Source: Pedobacter zeaxanthinifaciens
GTDB lineage: Bacteria; Bacteroidota; Bacteroidia; Sphingobacteriales; Sphingobacteriaceae
Assembly: GCF_003313335.1 (NCBI RefSeq)
Contig: NZ_QMHP01000006.1
Coordinates: 124,001-188,000, forward strand
Length of the DNA: 64,000 bases
Direction of reading: 5' to 3'
Shown here: positions 1 through 9,305 of the stretch, piece after piece
How the letters are laid out: each line of letters starts with the position of its first letter
Numbering within the stretch: the stretch's first letter is position 1
Position numbers and translations under genes: made by a program
Notes under the pieces: model-generated
What the model was told of the DNA's origin: nothing
The model's database searches: none
The model's input: only the letters and a program-made list of their open reading frames with translations

Positions 1-1888
1 TCAATTTTAATTGGTCGATGAACTTTTGGGTTTTAGCCATAAAGCTTTCTTGAGATACCACCCATCCAGCAGATACTGAAGGGAAGAAGCCCCAACGGTT
101 ATCGCTGGTAAATCTTGATGAGCCATCATACCTTCCGTTTACCTCTAGCAAATATTTTTGAGCGTAGTTGTAGTTAAGCCTTGCATAGCCCGACATCATC
201 GCCCACTCGGTAGCACCACCACCTGAAGTTGCTGATGCGCCATCGCCATTGCTTAAGTAATAACGGCCGAGTTCAAAACCGTTTTTCGCACCAAAAAATG
301 AGGTGAAAGTGTTGTCTTCTGCCTGATAACCAACTAATAATTTAGCGAAATGCTTGTTAACGGTTTTCTCGTAAGATGTTTGTAAACGGTAGAAATTTCT
401 GATCGTTTGGTTCCAGCTTTCAGTTAAATCATCCTGAGCCGGATAATTACCTAACACATTACCTTTTAACGAAACAGTATATGGTTTGATTAGGCTTCGG
501 CCTCTACCAGTTACTGTCCTGTAAGAGTACTGACCCAAAACTTCAAAACCAGCAATTGGTGTTAAGGTTAAAGTTCCATTAACAATGGTTTCGGTACCTT
601 TTGACTTTTGCTCGCCGCTATCATAAGCTTGTGCGGTTGGGTTATCGCCATTTTTTCCATAGCCCCAATTTCCATCAAGCTCACGAGCTGCGGATAAAGT
701 TGGCAACATGTAAAGTGCTTTGTTGATAATGCTTTTTGGCGTATTAACCCCTGGCGCAAGTGTGTTCGATTCTCTCAAGCTAGTATTTAATGAAAACTTA
801 GCCCAGCTCAACAAATTGGCGTCTGCATTAAGTAAAAGGTTGGTGCGTTTGTAATTGTTGTTTACAATTAAACCATCCTGACCAAGGAAAGATCCCGAAC
901 CAAAGAAAGAGATTTTATCTCCGCCGCCACTTATGGTTACGTTATGATTGTGCATAAACGCATTGTCTTTGATGGTTTCTGCTTTCCAGTCGGTGTCGTA
1001 ACGGTTCCAGTTATCTGGCTGTAAGGTGCGCTGTTGTTCAATTAACTTAAGCTGTTGTTCACGCTGTGTTGGTGATACCGAAACGCCAGCATTGTCCAAT
1101 GAATTTAGCTCCGCTTGAAGGTATTCCCATGCAGAAACTGGATCAGGGAGATTGGTTGGCCTTTGTAAGGTGGTGTAACCCGCGTAAGTGGTTTTCACAT
1201 CGCCTTTTTTTCCTCTTTTGGTAGTAATTAAAATCACGCCATTGGAAGCCCTCGATCCATAAATTGAAGCAGAGGCCGCATCTTTCAATACGGATACAGA
1301 CTCTACAACATTCATATCCACCTGGTTGATATCGGTCTCAATTCCATCTACCAATACCAATGGGAAAGTAGTTGAGTTGATAGATCCAATACCACGGATA
1401 CGGATGTTTGACCCATCAGCACCCGGTTGCCCAGAAGTTTGTTGAATGGTAACACCCGCCATTTTTCCTTGTAACGCGGTTGATAACGAAGCTACGGCAC
1501 GTTGGCCTATTTCCTCGCCGCTTAGCGCAGAAACAGAACCTGTTAAGGTCGCTTTTTTCTGTTTTGCATAACCTACAACCACCATTTCATCCAATGAGGT
1601 TGAGGCCGCATCCAATACAAGGTTAAGGTTAGTTTGATTGCTATAGCTAATGGTTTTGCTTACATACCCGATGTAAGAAAATGTAATGGTGTTTCCCTGT
1701 GATACAGGAATTTGAAACTGTCCATTTTGATCGGTAATTACAACTTGCTTAGTGTTGTTGTTGATTACGCTAACGCCCGGTAAGGGACTAGCATTGTCAG
1801 AAACCTTACCTTTTAGGGTGGTTTGTGCATATAAGCATGTTGAACTTACCGCAATTAGAAATAAAATTAAGGTCAAAGCTCTTTTCAT
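1..1888 (-). CDS. SusC-like TonB-dependent outer-membrane receptor, C-terminus cut by window edge
   Basis: Reads leftward from an ATG at 1888 and is still open at base 1, so about 630 N-terminal residues are visible of a family usually near 1000. It starts with a signal peptide (hydrophobic TLILFLIAVSS, then CLYAQ), followed by a carboxypeptidase-like regulatory domain with the SLPGVSV-type motif (PLPGVSVINN), the MVVVGYAKQKK TonB-box region and a plug domain (IRIRGIGSIN, VLVDGIE, VLKDAASASIYGSRA, GVILITTKRG). The rest is beta-barrel. The role known for the family is energised import of oligosaccharides with a SusD partner, which would lie beyond the left edge. It starts 64 bp after the GH92 gene on the same strand, so it belongs to that locus. 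The family is certain; the substrate is inferred from the neighbours. Confidence 0.95.
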   Translation of the reverse strand, partial: MKRALTLILFLIAVSSTCLYAQTTLKGKVSDNASPLPGVSVINNNTKQVVITDQNGQFQIPVSQGNTITFSYIGYVSKTISYSNQTNLNLVLDAASTSLDEMVVVGYAKQKKATLTGSVSALSGEEIGQRAVASLSTALQGKMAGVTIQQTSGQPGADGSNIRIRGIGSINSTTFPLVLVDGIETDINQVDMNVVESVSVLKDAASASIYGSRASNGVILITTKRGKKGDVKTTYAGYTTLQRPTNLPDPVSAWEYLQAELNSLDNAGVSVSPTQREQQLKLIEQQRTLQPDNWNRYDTDWKAETIKDNAFMHNHNVTISGGGDKISFFGSGSFLGQDGLIVNNNYKRTNLLLNADANLLSWAKFSLNTSLRESNTLAPGVNTPKSIINKALYMLPTLSAARELDGNWGYGKNGDNPTAQAYDSGEQKSKGTETIVNGTLTLTPIAGFEVLGQYSYRTVTGRGRSLIKPYTVSLKGNVLGNYPAQDDLTESWNQTIRNFYRLQTSYEKTVNKHFAKLLVGYQAEDNTFTSFFGAKNGFELGRYYLSNGDGASATSGGGATEWAMMSGYARLNYNYAQKYLLEVNGRYDGSSRFTSDNRWGFFPSVSAGWVVSQESFMAKTQKFIDQLKL

Positions 1889-1952
1889 ACAGTACTACAT
1901 TTTTGTTTGGTTTGGTTAGATAATTTTAAGTGCTTCATTTTTTGTTATTGAT

Positions 1953-4265
1953 TCAGTTCTCTTTTGAAGGATTTGAGACAGGCCAGTCGGCTTTTTCTTT
2001 GCCGTAATTGTAATTTGGCTTGCTTCCCATTACATAAATGAGCTCGCCGCCTTCCATAATTTGTTGGTATTTGATATAGGTTTTGGTGTAAGCTTTTCCA
2101 TTCAGTTTTACTGATTGGATAAATTTGTTTTTAGCGCTGTTATATTGAGCAGTTATTTTAAACTTTTTACCATTGTTAAGGTTGATTTCTACCTCATCCG
2201 CCAAAGGCGATCCAAAAACAAACAGCCCGTTAACCGGATTTACTGGATAAAAACCTAATGCCGAAAAGATGTACCAAGCAGACATTTGCCCACAATCTTC
2301 GTTGCCAATTAGGCCATCAGGGGAAGCCTTGTAAAACTGATTACAAACCTGGCGCACCTTTTCTGCGGTTTTCCACTGCTGGCCAACAAAAGGATACAAA
2401 TAAGAAATGTGGTGACTTGGTTCGTTGCCGTGGGCAAATTGACCAATCATGCCGGTAATGTCTATGGATGCTCCTTCGTTTAAAGCAGAGCTCACGGTAA
2501 ATAAGCTATCAAGTTTTTTAGTGAAAGGCGCTTTTCCGCCAAATAAGCCCACTAACCCTTCTACGTCCTGAGGCACCAACCAAGTGTATTGCCAAGCATT
2601 GCCCTCTACATAATCATCCTCTAGGTGTAAGCTGTGGTAAGGGTTAAAGTTTGCACGCCACTGGCCGTTAGCCAATTTCCCTCTCATGAAACCACTTTGC
2701 TTATCGAAATATTGTTGGTAGCCTTTAGCAAGCTTCGCGTATTTTTCTGCTTCGGCTTTGTAGCCTAAATCTTTAGCTAATTTTGCAATGGCATCATAGT
2801 CTATGGCGTACTCTAATCCCTTTGCTACCGACCAAACTTCTTGGTCTGCAGGAATGTAGCCTCGCTCCCGTAGGGCTTTTAAACCGTTTTGATCGTATTG
2901 GTCGAAATCTTTAACGGCATTCCATAATTTTTCTTTGTCGATGTTGAAGCCTTTCAGGTAGGCATCTATCACCACTGGAATGCTGTGCACACCAACCATA
3001 CAATCGGTTTCGTTGCCTGCCAGGTGCCATACCGGCATGCGTTTTTGCTGACTGTTAATTTGCAGTAAGGTATTAGCATAACTGGAAACAGCGGTATCTG
3101 TTAAGGTGTACAATGGGTGTACCGCCCTGTAGGTGTCCCATAAAGAAAATACGCTGTAAGTGTTGCTGTTGGATGAATAAACTTTTCCGTCGGCACCTCG
3201 GTATTTTCCGTCAGCATCACTAAATAAGGAAGGTGAAATTTGAGTGTGATAAAGTGCCGTATAGAATTTCACTTTGGTAAGTGAATCTTTCGACTTGAAA
3301 TTGAAGCTTGCTAAAGATGAATTCCAGCGTGAGGTAGCTTCGTTTTTGATTGCAGCAAAATCCCAGCTTTTAATTTCCGATTTCAAATTTAAGGCAGCAC
3401 CATCTGTAGAGGTATAAGAAATACCCGTTTTAATCGACAATGGCTTGCCGTCATTTTTAAAGGATAGCAGACTAACCGCTCCTTCGGTGCTAGTAGCCGT
3501 TTTGCCACCATCGGTAGTTTGGCCTTTAAGTAGGCTTTTGCTAACAATTGGCTTAGAAAAAACACTAACAAAATACACTTTATGGTCGCGGGCCCATTCA
3601 TCCGAACTCCTAAAACCAGCAACGGTGGTGTCGTTAATAATAGTTAATGACGAGCCTGTAGTTCCTTTTCGAGCCATTAACGATTGTACACTCTCGGCCA
3701 GGTTGATCACTACGTTTGCTGCACTGTCTTTAGGGTAGCTGTATGTTTGAAAACTGCATCTTTCCGTAGCAGTTAATTCTACTTTGATATTATACCTATT
3801 TAAGTTAACTGAATAATAACCCGGGCTAACTTTTTGATTTTTTTTATTAAATGTGCTGTAGTAAAATCTTGCAGTGCGGGTAGTGTCGGTAGCGCTTGGC
3901 TGTTTGAAATTTCCGGTAGGCATAAATAACACGTCGCCCAAATCGGCAATGCCGGTACCGCTTAAATGAGTTTGGGCAAAGCCGATAATTGTCGTATCGG
4001 AATCATGGTAGCCAGAGCACCAATCCCAGCCTTTGCTAAGGTTGTTGGGGCCTACTTGCACCATGCCGTGAGGAACAGAAGCGCCCACAAAAACATGTCC
4101 ATGGCCTCCAGAGCCAATTAGTGGGTCTACAAAGCGTGCGTTGTCGTCCGCAGTGGAACCCGCTTGGTTTTTACATCCCAAAAGACTAATGATTGGCGCA
4201 AGCAACAGCAAAAAATACAGGCTGCTTTTTGTGCTTCGTCGAATATTTAAATACGAACACTTCAT
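1953..4265 (-). CDS. GH92 family alpha-mannosidase, lipoprotein
   Basis: A 770-residue protein. The open frame extends upstream, but the ATG at 4265 gives a proper lipoprotein signal (MKCSYLN, a hydrophobic run, lipobox SLLGC), so it was chosen. The N-terminal beta-sandwich starts with VDPLIGSGGHGHVFVGASV and PHGMVQVGPNN. The C-terminal (alpha/alpha)6 domain holds the GH92 landmarks MPVWHLAGNETDCMVG, GNEPSHHISYLYPF and NEDCGQMSAWYIFSALGFYPV. GH92 enzymes are calcium-dependent exo-alpha-mannosidases acting on N-glycans, yeast mannan or mannose phosphodiesters; which linkage is cut cannot be read here. Tethering to the outer membrane or periplasm is inferred. A 171-bp AT-rich gap to the epimerase gene suggests its own promoter. 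The family call is very secure. Confidence 0.95.
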   Translation of the reverse strand: MKCSYLNIRRSTKSSLYFLLLLAPIISLLGCKNQAGSTADDNARFVDPLIGSGGHGHVFVGASVPHGMVQVGPNNLSKGWDWCSGYHDSDTTIIGFAQTHLSGTGIADLGDVLFMPTGNFKQPSATDTTRTARFYYSTFNKKNQKVSPGYYSVNLNRYNIKVELTATERCSFQTYSYPKDSAANVVINLAESVQSLMARKGTTGSSLTIINDTTVAGFRSSDEWARDHKVYFVSVFSKPIVSKSLLKGQTTDGGKTATSTEGAVSLLSFKNDGKPLSIKTGISYTSTDGAALNLKSEIKSWDFAAIKNEATSRWNSSLASFNFKSKDSLTKVKFYTALYHTQISPSLFSDADGKYRGADGKVYSSNSNTYSVFSLWDTYRAVHPLYTLTDTAVSSYANTLLQINSQQKRMPVWHLAGNETDCMVGVHSIPVVIDAYLKGFNIDKEKLWNAVKDFDQYDQNGLKALRERGYIPADQEVWSVAKGLEYAIDYDAIAKLAKDLGYKAEAEKYAKLAKGYQQYFDKQSGFMRGKLANGQWRANFNPYHSLHLEDDYVEGNAWQYTWLVPQDVEGLVGLFGGKAPFTKKLDSLFTVSSALNEGASIDITGMIGQFAHGNEPSHHISYLYPFVGQQWKTAEKVRQVCNQFYKASPDGLIGNEDCGQMSAWYIFSALGFYPVNPVNGLFVFGSPLADEVEINLNNGKKFKITAQYNSAKNKFIQSVKLNGKAYTKTYIKYQQIMEGGELIYVMGSKPNYNYGKEKADWPVSNPSKEN

Positions 4266-4436
4266 AGTTTCGCTTTTGGTTATGTAATATTCAATTGACC
4301 TGGGAGCGTGGAGAAAGGAAAATTGATAGGGTTTAATTTTAAGCAAGATATTATTTTTTTTTAATAAAAATCTATACTTTTTTATTTTTTTTAAAAATAG
4401 GACAAGACACACGAATTCTTTTTAATTTCTGTAATC

Positions 4437-5609
4437 TTAAATAACTGGTACTAATGATTTCTCCAACGTGCAATACACTTGGTAAAGCGCCCTTGGTATG
4501 TGGAAGCATCCTTTCCATTTTCCGCCTTTGGCAGCTAACGAAACCTCGCCCCTTCGATTTAAATAACCGTACCACTCTCCGCCATTTTCAGCATCTCTAA
4601 AGTTATTCCATGTGTAATGGTGTAATTTTTCAAACCAAGTGGCGCACTTTTCATTTTGAGTTAGTGCGTAGCCCTTAGCCATGGTTACCAAGGCCTCCAC
4701 ATGTACCCACCACAGTTTTTGGTCCCATTCCAATTGTTGCACAGGGTGCCCTTTGATATCTTTGAAGTAAAGAATGCCATCATATTGATTATCCCAGCCA
4801 AACTCAAGCGCATTAAATGCAATGTCAAGCGCTTTGTTGATTAGTACGGTATCGTTTTTTCGAACTGCCAAATCCATGATAAACCACATGGCCTCGATAA
4901 TATGCCCTGGGTTAACCACACGGCCTTCAAAGGAATCGGAAAAACTACCGTCATGGTGTACGTTCTCTAAAATCAATCCCGACTGCGGCTGGTAAAATAC
5001 CGACATCACTTCGTGTAGTACTTCGTCAATTAAACCGTTAATGGTAGATTTATCTAGCAAATGCTCCAGCTCCATAGAAAGGTTGCACAAGATCATCGGT
5101 AACGAAAAGTTTTTCAATTCCCTAGTGCCTGGAAAGCCTTTAGTATACTTGCCTTTTGGATTGTTTCTTCTCTCCAAAATTCGGTTGAAAGTGGTTAAAG
5201 CAATATCCGCATCTTCATTACTATTGTTGATTTTGCAAAGCGCACCGAATCCCATGGCGGCAAAACAGTCGGAGAATATGTTGTATGGCTGCACTAGCGG
5301 CTTGCCTCTTTTGGTGAACGAGAAGTACCAATCTCCATTGGCATCTCTGCCGTGTTTTCTCATAAATGAAGCACCTAACTCAGCTATATCTTTCCACTCT
5401 TGTTTAGCCTCCACTTTGTCAAAAAGCATGGAATAGGTCCAAATTTGACGACCTTGCAGCCAAGCAAATTTATCGGTATCGTAAACTTTCCCTTGGGCAT
5501 CCAAGCAGGTAAAATAGCCGCCGGCATCATGGTCTAAAGAGTTTTTGCTCCAAAACGGGATAATCTCATTTAGGAGTTCATTTTTGTATATATCTATGTA
5601 CTTGTTCAT
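4437..5609 (-). CDS. N-acylglucosamine 2-epimerase (AGE/RnBP family)
   Basis: A 390-residue protein with no signal peptide, so cytoplasmic. It is an (alpha/alpha)6-barrel family member of full length. Motifs FAWLQGRQIWTYSMLF (Arg54), NPGHIIEAMW (His236), WWVHVEAL (Glu305) and CFHIPRALYQ (His370) line up with the Arg, His, Glu, His catalytic set known for the family. The usual reaction interconverts N-acetylglucosamine and N-acetylmannosamine; related members epimerise mannose/glucose or cellobiose, so substrate is not certain. It starts 1 bp after the DUF4434 stop, so it is translationally linked to the amino-sugar operon, and is the last gene before the GH92 gene. The context with a NagX-like gene and a GlcNAc-phosphodiester glycosidase supports an N-acetyl-hexosamine substrate. 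Confidence 0.88.
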   Translation of the reverse strand: MNKYIDIYKNELLNEIIPFWSKNSLDHDAGGYFTCLDAQGKVYDTDKFAWLQGRQIWTYSMLFDKVEAKQEWKDIAELGASFMRKHGRDANGDWYFSFTKRGKPLVQPYNIFSDCFAAMGFGALCKINNSNEDADIALTTFNRILERRNNPKGKYTKGFPGTRELKNFSLPMILCNLSMELEHLLDKSTINGLIDEVLHEVMSVFYQPQSGLILENVHHDGSFSDSFEGRVVNPGHIIEAMWFIMDLAVRKNDTVLINKALDIAFNALEFGWDNQYDGILYFKDIKGHPVQQLEWDQKLWWVHVEALVTMAKGYALTQNEKCATWFEKLHHYTWNNFRDAENGGEWYGYLNRRGEVSLAAKGGKWKGCFHIPRALYQVYCTLEKSLVPVI

Positions 5610-5610
5610 G

Positions 5611-6543
5611 TTATAAATTCTTAGCGTATTCTTGGTATCTATTGTAAAGATGGTGGGCTTGTATGTAGGCAGACTGAGGGCTCATAAAGTGAGAAAACTC
5701 AAAAGTGATTGCTTTATCATAACCCGCTTTTCTGGCTGCTTCTAACTTAAGGCGTAGTTTTTCAAACTTGATGGGCAAAAATTTGATCGGCATATCACGA
5801 TCGAAACTTTCAGCGTTAGTCCAGCATTGCAAACCAAATCTATCGGCCATTTTTTTGTTGATTTCGAAGAAGTCCTGCAATTCGTGATAGTCTACATGGC
5901 CATCCTGAAAAGCCACAGCATCAATAGAGCCTTTTAAGCCTGAGAAAATCTCCGACCACTCGTCTTCATGTTCTTTTAAGGATACGGCATTTTCTTTGGT
6001 TAAGCTCGCTTCGGCAGCCATTACCGCTTTTTTACCATCAATCCAAGGGGAAATAAAAGTTGGTAGGCCACTACTTACGCCCTTGCATTGCAGGCCAAGC
6101 GTGTTAAAGGCTTCGGTAGCGCCCTTGGTTCTTCTGCTGATTTCCATACTGAGGTACCAACCGCCAAAGCTTTGATAGTGGCCGTATTTAGCCCACACTT
6201 CGTCAATTACATATCGGTTAGCATCAATTTCATGCTGTAAATTTCCCGTGTCCCAATAATGGCCGCTATCATACAGGCCAAAATAGAACTTCATGCCATG
6301 TTCATCAGCTAGCTGCAAATACAGCTCCACCAAATCAATCGGCGGCTCGTAACAACCAAATTTGTTTTGTAGGTAAACCGATGGGTAAGTGATGAACCTG
6401 CGGTAGCCACTTCTGATCAGGATTACCGTGTCAATTCCCATAGCCTTCATGTGTGCGAAGTCTTTGGCCCACTCTTCCCGTCCCCAGTTTTGGTGCGGAA
6501 TGTCATGAGAAATCTCATCAATAAAAGTTCCCGTTATTCTCAT
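5611..6543 (-). CDS. DUF4434 family protein, TIM-barrel glycosidase-like, cytoplasmic
   Basis: A 310-residue protein. The N-terminus (MRITGTFIDEISHDIPHQNW) and the following EEWAKDFAHMKAMGIDTVIL match the DUF4434 family, a glycoside-hydrolase-like TIM barrel of unproven activity. Conserved-looking acidic and aromatic segments include GGWYLSMEISRR, AVAFQDGHVDY, QCWTNAESFDRD and AITFEFSHFMSPQS; the carboxylates in SMEIS, NAES and FEFSH are candidates for catalysis. No signal peptide or membrane segment is seen, which places it in the cytoplasm with the epimerase that starts 1 bp downstream. The family assignment is from recognised sequence character; the reaction is unknown. It may act on the imported sugar or disaccharide just before or after epimerisation. 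Confidence 0.75.
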   Translation of the reverse strand: MRITGTFIDEISHDIPHQNWGREEWAKDFAHMKAMGIDTVILIRSGYRRFITYPSVYLQNKFGCYEPPIDLVELYLQLADEHGMKFYFGLYDSGHYWDTGNLQHEIDANRYVIDEVWAKYGHYQSFGGWYLSMEISRRTKGATEAFNTLGLQCKGVSSGLPTFISPWIDGKKAVMAAEASLTKENAVSLKEHEDEWSEIFSGLKGSIDAVAFQDGHVDYHELQDFFEINKKMADRFGLQCWTNAESFDRDMPIKFLPIKFEKLRLKLEAARKAGYDKAITFEFSHFMSPQSAYIQAHHLYNRYQEYAKNL

Positions 6544-6587
6544 TCTTTTCTTTTTATTTATGTTGATGAAGGTTATCGAACCCCGTT

Positions 6588-7313
6588 TTACAAATACTTT
6601 TTATCCTTTAAAAAATTAACCCAATCAATGTACGCCGAAGCTTTAAGGTGGATACCATCCATCGTAAATGCTGGTTTCAGCACTCCGTTTTCATCCTGAA
6701 AAAGCGGACAAATATCAACGTAGGGAATACCCTCTTCCTGAGCCAGTTTTTCCAGCTTTTGGTTCAATGCTGGCACACGTATGTTTTTACCTTTGGTGTA
6801 TGGTTCTGTAGTAAGTGTTTCGTTAATGGGCAGTGCGCTCTCTAAGTAAATCTTGGTTTTTGGCGATGCCTGCTTTATCTTTCTAATGATGCGGCGATAA
6901 TTATAGATACTCACATCGTGTGGCAAATTCCTGAACTGATCATTAATGCCATCCATTAAATAAATGGCTTTGGGCTTGGCTTTCACTATTTCATCCATGC
7001 GGGCCAAAATCCCAAAGGAATTGTCGCCACCTATACCTCTGTTAATGATGGGATATTTACTGTCAGCTAAAATCTCTTGCCATTCGCCCCGTTCGGTAAT
7101 GCTGTTGCCTAAAAAAACGATGGCGTTTTCTGGAATGGGCGTTTTAGCAAAATACTCCATGCGCTGTAGGTAATACCAGTTGGCGTAATTGCTATCTATT
7201 TTCACGCTTTGCGCTTGGGCTACGCTAAAAATAGCAGTTGCAATGAGAAGGAAGCTTAAACCCCTTGCCACGCAATAACGCGTTGATTTTTTTTCCTGTG
7301 AATTCTGTTTCAT
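6588..7313 (-). CDS. Exported SGNH/GDSL-family esterase (copy 1)
   Basis: A 241-residue protein. After a basic N-terminus comes a hydrophobic stretch (GLSFLLIATAIFSVAQAQS) fitting a signal peptide. The SGNH blocks are present: FLGNSITERGEW (nucleophile Ser in GNSIT), NRGIGGDNSFGILARMDE (Gly), LMDGINDQF (Asn) and MDGIHLKASAYIDW (Asp and His). Proteins of this class remove acyl groups, often acetyl, from sugars. It lies 2 bp after the stop of a paralogue (7316-7999) and 44 bp before the DUF4434 gene. The two copies share most blocks, pointing to duplication within the operon. Substrate is unknown; O-acetylated amino sugars or mannosides are plausible from context. Confidence 0.85.
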   Translation of the reverse strand: MKQNSQEKKSTRYCVARGLSFLLIATAIFSVAQAQSVKIDSNYANWYYLQRMEYFAKTPIPENAIVFLGNSITERGEWQEILADSKYPIINRGIGGDNSFGILARMDEIVKAKPKAIYLMDGINDQFRNLPHDVSIYNYRRIIRKIKQASPKTKIYLESALPINETLTTEPYTKGKNIRVPALNQKLEKLAQEEGIPYVDICPLFQDENGVLKPAFTMDGIHLKASAYIDWVNFLKDKKYL

Positions 7314-7315
7314 GC

Positions 7316-7999
7316 TTACATCACCTTTTTTCGTTTCAATTCCTCAGCCCAAAGCACGTAGCTGGCCTGGCGCAAATGCAGTCCGTCAATACTTAATTCC
7401 TTTTTGAGGCTTCCACTTTCATCTGCCAAAGCTGGGTGAATGTTTAGGTAGCTTACATTCATAGTCTTACAAAGTGCTTCCAGTTGCTGGTTTAACGCAT
7501 TAATTTTGGCATTTTTAACCTTGGCGTAAATGTCTGGCAACATGGCTTCGTTTACAGGAAGCAGGCTTTGCATGTAAAGTTTCGTTTTTGGCGATTGCGT
7601 TTTTACCATCAGGATCATACGCTTCAAATTGGCTAAAATCACCTCGTTGGGTGTACCCCTTTTCATATCGTTAATTCCTGCTAGGATAAAAATCTTGGCA
7701 GGTTTAGAGGCCAGAACTTCATCCAAGCGAGCTAAAATGCCGTAAGTAACATCACCACTAATTCCCCTGTTAATTACATGAGGGTTTTGAAAAATCTCCT
7801 GCCATTTACCGCCCTCAGTTAAGCTATTGCCTACAAAGACGATTTCTCCCTTTCGGTTAGGCATCTTTCTGAAAAAATCCAGTCGCTGCGTGTAATGCCC
7901 ATTTAAGTAGCTACTATCTATAGCAGTGGTTTCCTGCGCATTCAATTGCTGTGTTGCAAGTAGGAGCAAAAAAGCAAATAAAAACCTAAGCTTCTCCAT
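7316..7999 (-). CDS. Exported SGNH/GDSL-family esterase (copy 2)
   Basis: A 227-residue protein with a signal peptide (LRFLFAFLLLLATQQLNAQ). The SGNH blocks are FVGNSLTEGGKW, NRGISGDVTYGILARLDE, LAGINDMKRGT and IDGLHLRQASYVLW, so the catalytic Ser, Gly, Asn and Asp/His set is complete. It is clearly paralogous to the next gene (6588-7313), sharing the LPVNE/LPINE and ALNQQLE/ALNQKLE segments. Its first 14 bp overlap the end of the MFS transporter gene, so translation is probably coupled. Like its neighbour it probably deacylates a sugar in the periplasm, but that is inference from family and context. Confidence 0.85.
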   Translation of the reverse strand: MEKLRFLFAFLLLLATQQLNAQETTAIDSSYLNGHYTQRLDFFRKMPNRKGEIVFVGNSLTEGGKWQEIFQNPHVINRGISGDVTYGILARLDEVLASKPAKIFILAGINDMKRGTPNEVILANLKRMILMVKTQSPKTKLYMQSLLPVNEAMLPDIYAKVKNAKINALNQQLEALCKTMNVSYLNIHPALADESGSLKKELSIDGLHLRQASYVLWAEELKRKKVM

Positions 8000-9290
8000 T
8001 AATTCCTTCCGTTAAATTGTCGTCTTCTACTTTTTTCAAAGGCACTATCCAAGTTGCAATGAAAGCCGGAATGGTAGCAATAAGCACCCAAATGAAGAAG
8101 TCTTTGTAACCTAAATGATCACTGATGGGGCCACTAATCATACTCGCCAAAGTGTAGCCAAAATAGGTGATAGCGCTGCCAAAAGCATAATGCGCCATTT
8201 GATATTTTCCGGGGGCAATCTGTTGCATGATGAATAAAATAATACCAATGAACCCAAAGCCATAACCGAAATGTTCAACCGCTACGGCACTACCAATAAT
8301 GAACAGATTACTGGTTTGTGTAAAAGCCAAATAAGCGTAGGTAATAAAGGGCAGGTTAAAAAAAGCGCACAGCATCAGCAACGTTTGGCGGTTTAAACCT
8401 TTGTTAGAAACGAAGTAGCCTGCGGCTAAGGAGCCTAAAACAAAAGCAATGGTACCATAAATTCCGGTAAGCATGCCTAAGGTGGCCTCGCTTAATCCTA
8501 AACCGCCAACAGCTTTTTCTGCTTTAAAAAACAAGGGCATAATTTTAATGGCCTGTCCTTCCGCAAAGCGATATAAAACAATGAATAAAATGCCAAACCA
8601 AATGTGCTTTTTCCTAAAAAAGGAAGTAATTACATCACTTAACGTTTGCCAAACCTGTGCGCTAGTTTGTACTTGTACTTGCGTTTGGGTTTGCGGCAAA
8701 AACTTTCTGTTGTACAAGCCCAGCAAGAACATTACTGCGGCATAAATCAACAAAATAGTGGCCCAAGCTTTGGTATTTCCATAAAGCGGAATAAGCATGC
8801 CAACCAAAAATACCATGCCTCCATTGGAAAATAGCTTCGCAAAATTGTAAAAAGTGCCTTGCCAACCTACGTATTGCGCCTGCTGCTTATTACTTAACGA
8901 TTGTAGGTATAAGCCATCTGCGGCAATATCCTGCGTAGCACCTAAAAACGCGATAAGCAGAAAAACCACCACTGAAGCAGCAAAGAAATTACTTAAAAAC
9001 AGTAAACCAGCCGCAATGGCAAATAGCACACCGCAAAGGATTTGTGAACCATAAATGTAAAACTTCTTGGTTTTGTAAAGCTCCATAAACGGGCCCCAAA
9101 GTGGTTTAAAGCTCCATGGTAAAATAATGATACCTGTATAAACCGTAATTTCGGTATCGGAAAAGCCCATGTTTTTATAAAGAAGCGATAATAGCGTTCC
9201 TCCTAATACCAAATTGGGCAAACCCATTGCAAACCAAGTACTTGGAATCCAGAAAATAGGGTTAAGAGATTTATTTGTAGTTTGGCTCAC
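7986..9290 (-). CDS. MFS transporter, AmpG/NanT-like sugar importer
   Basis: A 434-residue polytopic protein with about 12 hydrophobic segments. The first part (NPIFWIPSTWFAMGLPNL, then LYKNMGFSDTEITVYTG and LPWSFKPLWGPFMELYKTKK) resembles the AmpG-type branch of the major facilitator superfamily, which carries muropeptides, and Bacteroidota sialic-acid or amino-sugar permeases. FLGATQDIAADGLYLQ matches the acidic motif of transmembrane helix 4 in that branch. It acts in the inner membrane and would import the mono- or disaccharide released in the periplasm. It follows the NagX-like gene by 15 bp and overlaps the first esterase by 14 bp. Substrate is inferred only. Confidence 0.88.
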   Translation of the reverse strand: MSQTTNKSLNPIFWIPSTWFAMGLPNLVLGGTLLSLLYKNMGFSDTEITVYTGIIILPWSFKPLWGPFMELYKTKKFYIYGSQILCGVLFAIAAGLLFLSNFFAASVVVFLLIAFLGATQDIAADGLYLQSLSNKQQAQYVGWQGTFYNFAKLFSNGGMVFLVGMLIPLYGNTKAWATILLIYAAVMFLLGLYNRKFLPQTQTQVQVQTSAQVWQTLSDVITSFFRKKHIWFGILFIVLYRFAEGQAIKIMPLFFKAEKAVGGLGLSEATLGMLTGIYGTIAFVLGSLAAGYFVSNKGLNRQTLLMLCAFFNLPFITYAYLAFTQTSNLFIIGSAVAVEHFGYGFGFIGIILFIMQQIAPGKYQMAHYAFGSAITYFGYTLASMISGPISDHLGYKDFFIWVLIATIPAFIATWIVPLKKVEDDNLTEGINGEA

Positions 9291-9305
9291 GGTATGTTAG
9301 TTGAT

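Noticed and set aside
2258..2458. Plus-strand open frame of 66 codons inside the GH92 gene
   Set aside because: It is the antisense shadow of a strongly supported gene and shows no family character.
5041..5436. 131-codon plus-strand frame inside the epimerase gene
   Set aside because: Antisense shadow; the epimerase on the other strand has all catalytic motifs.
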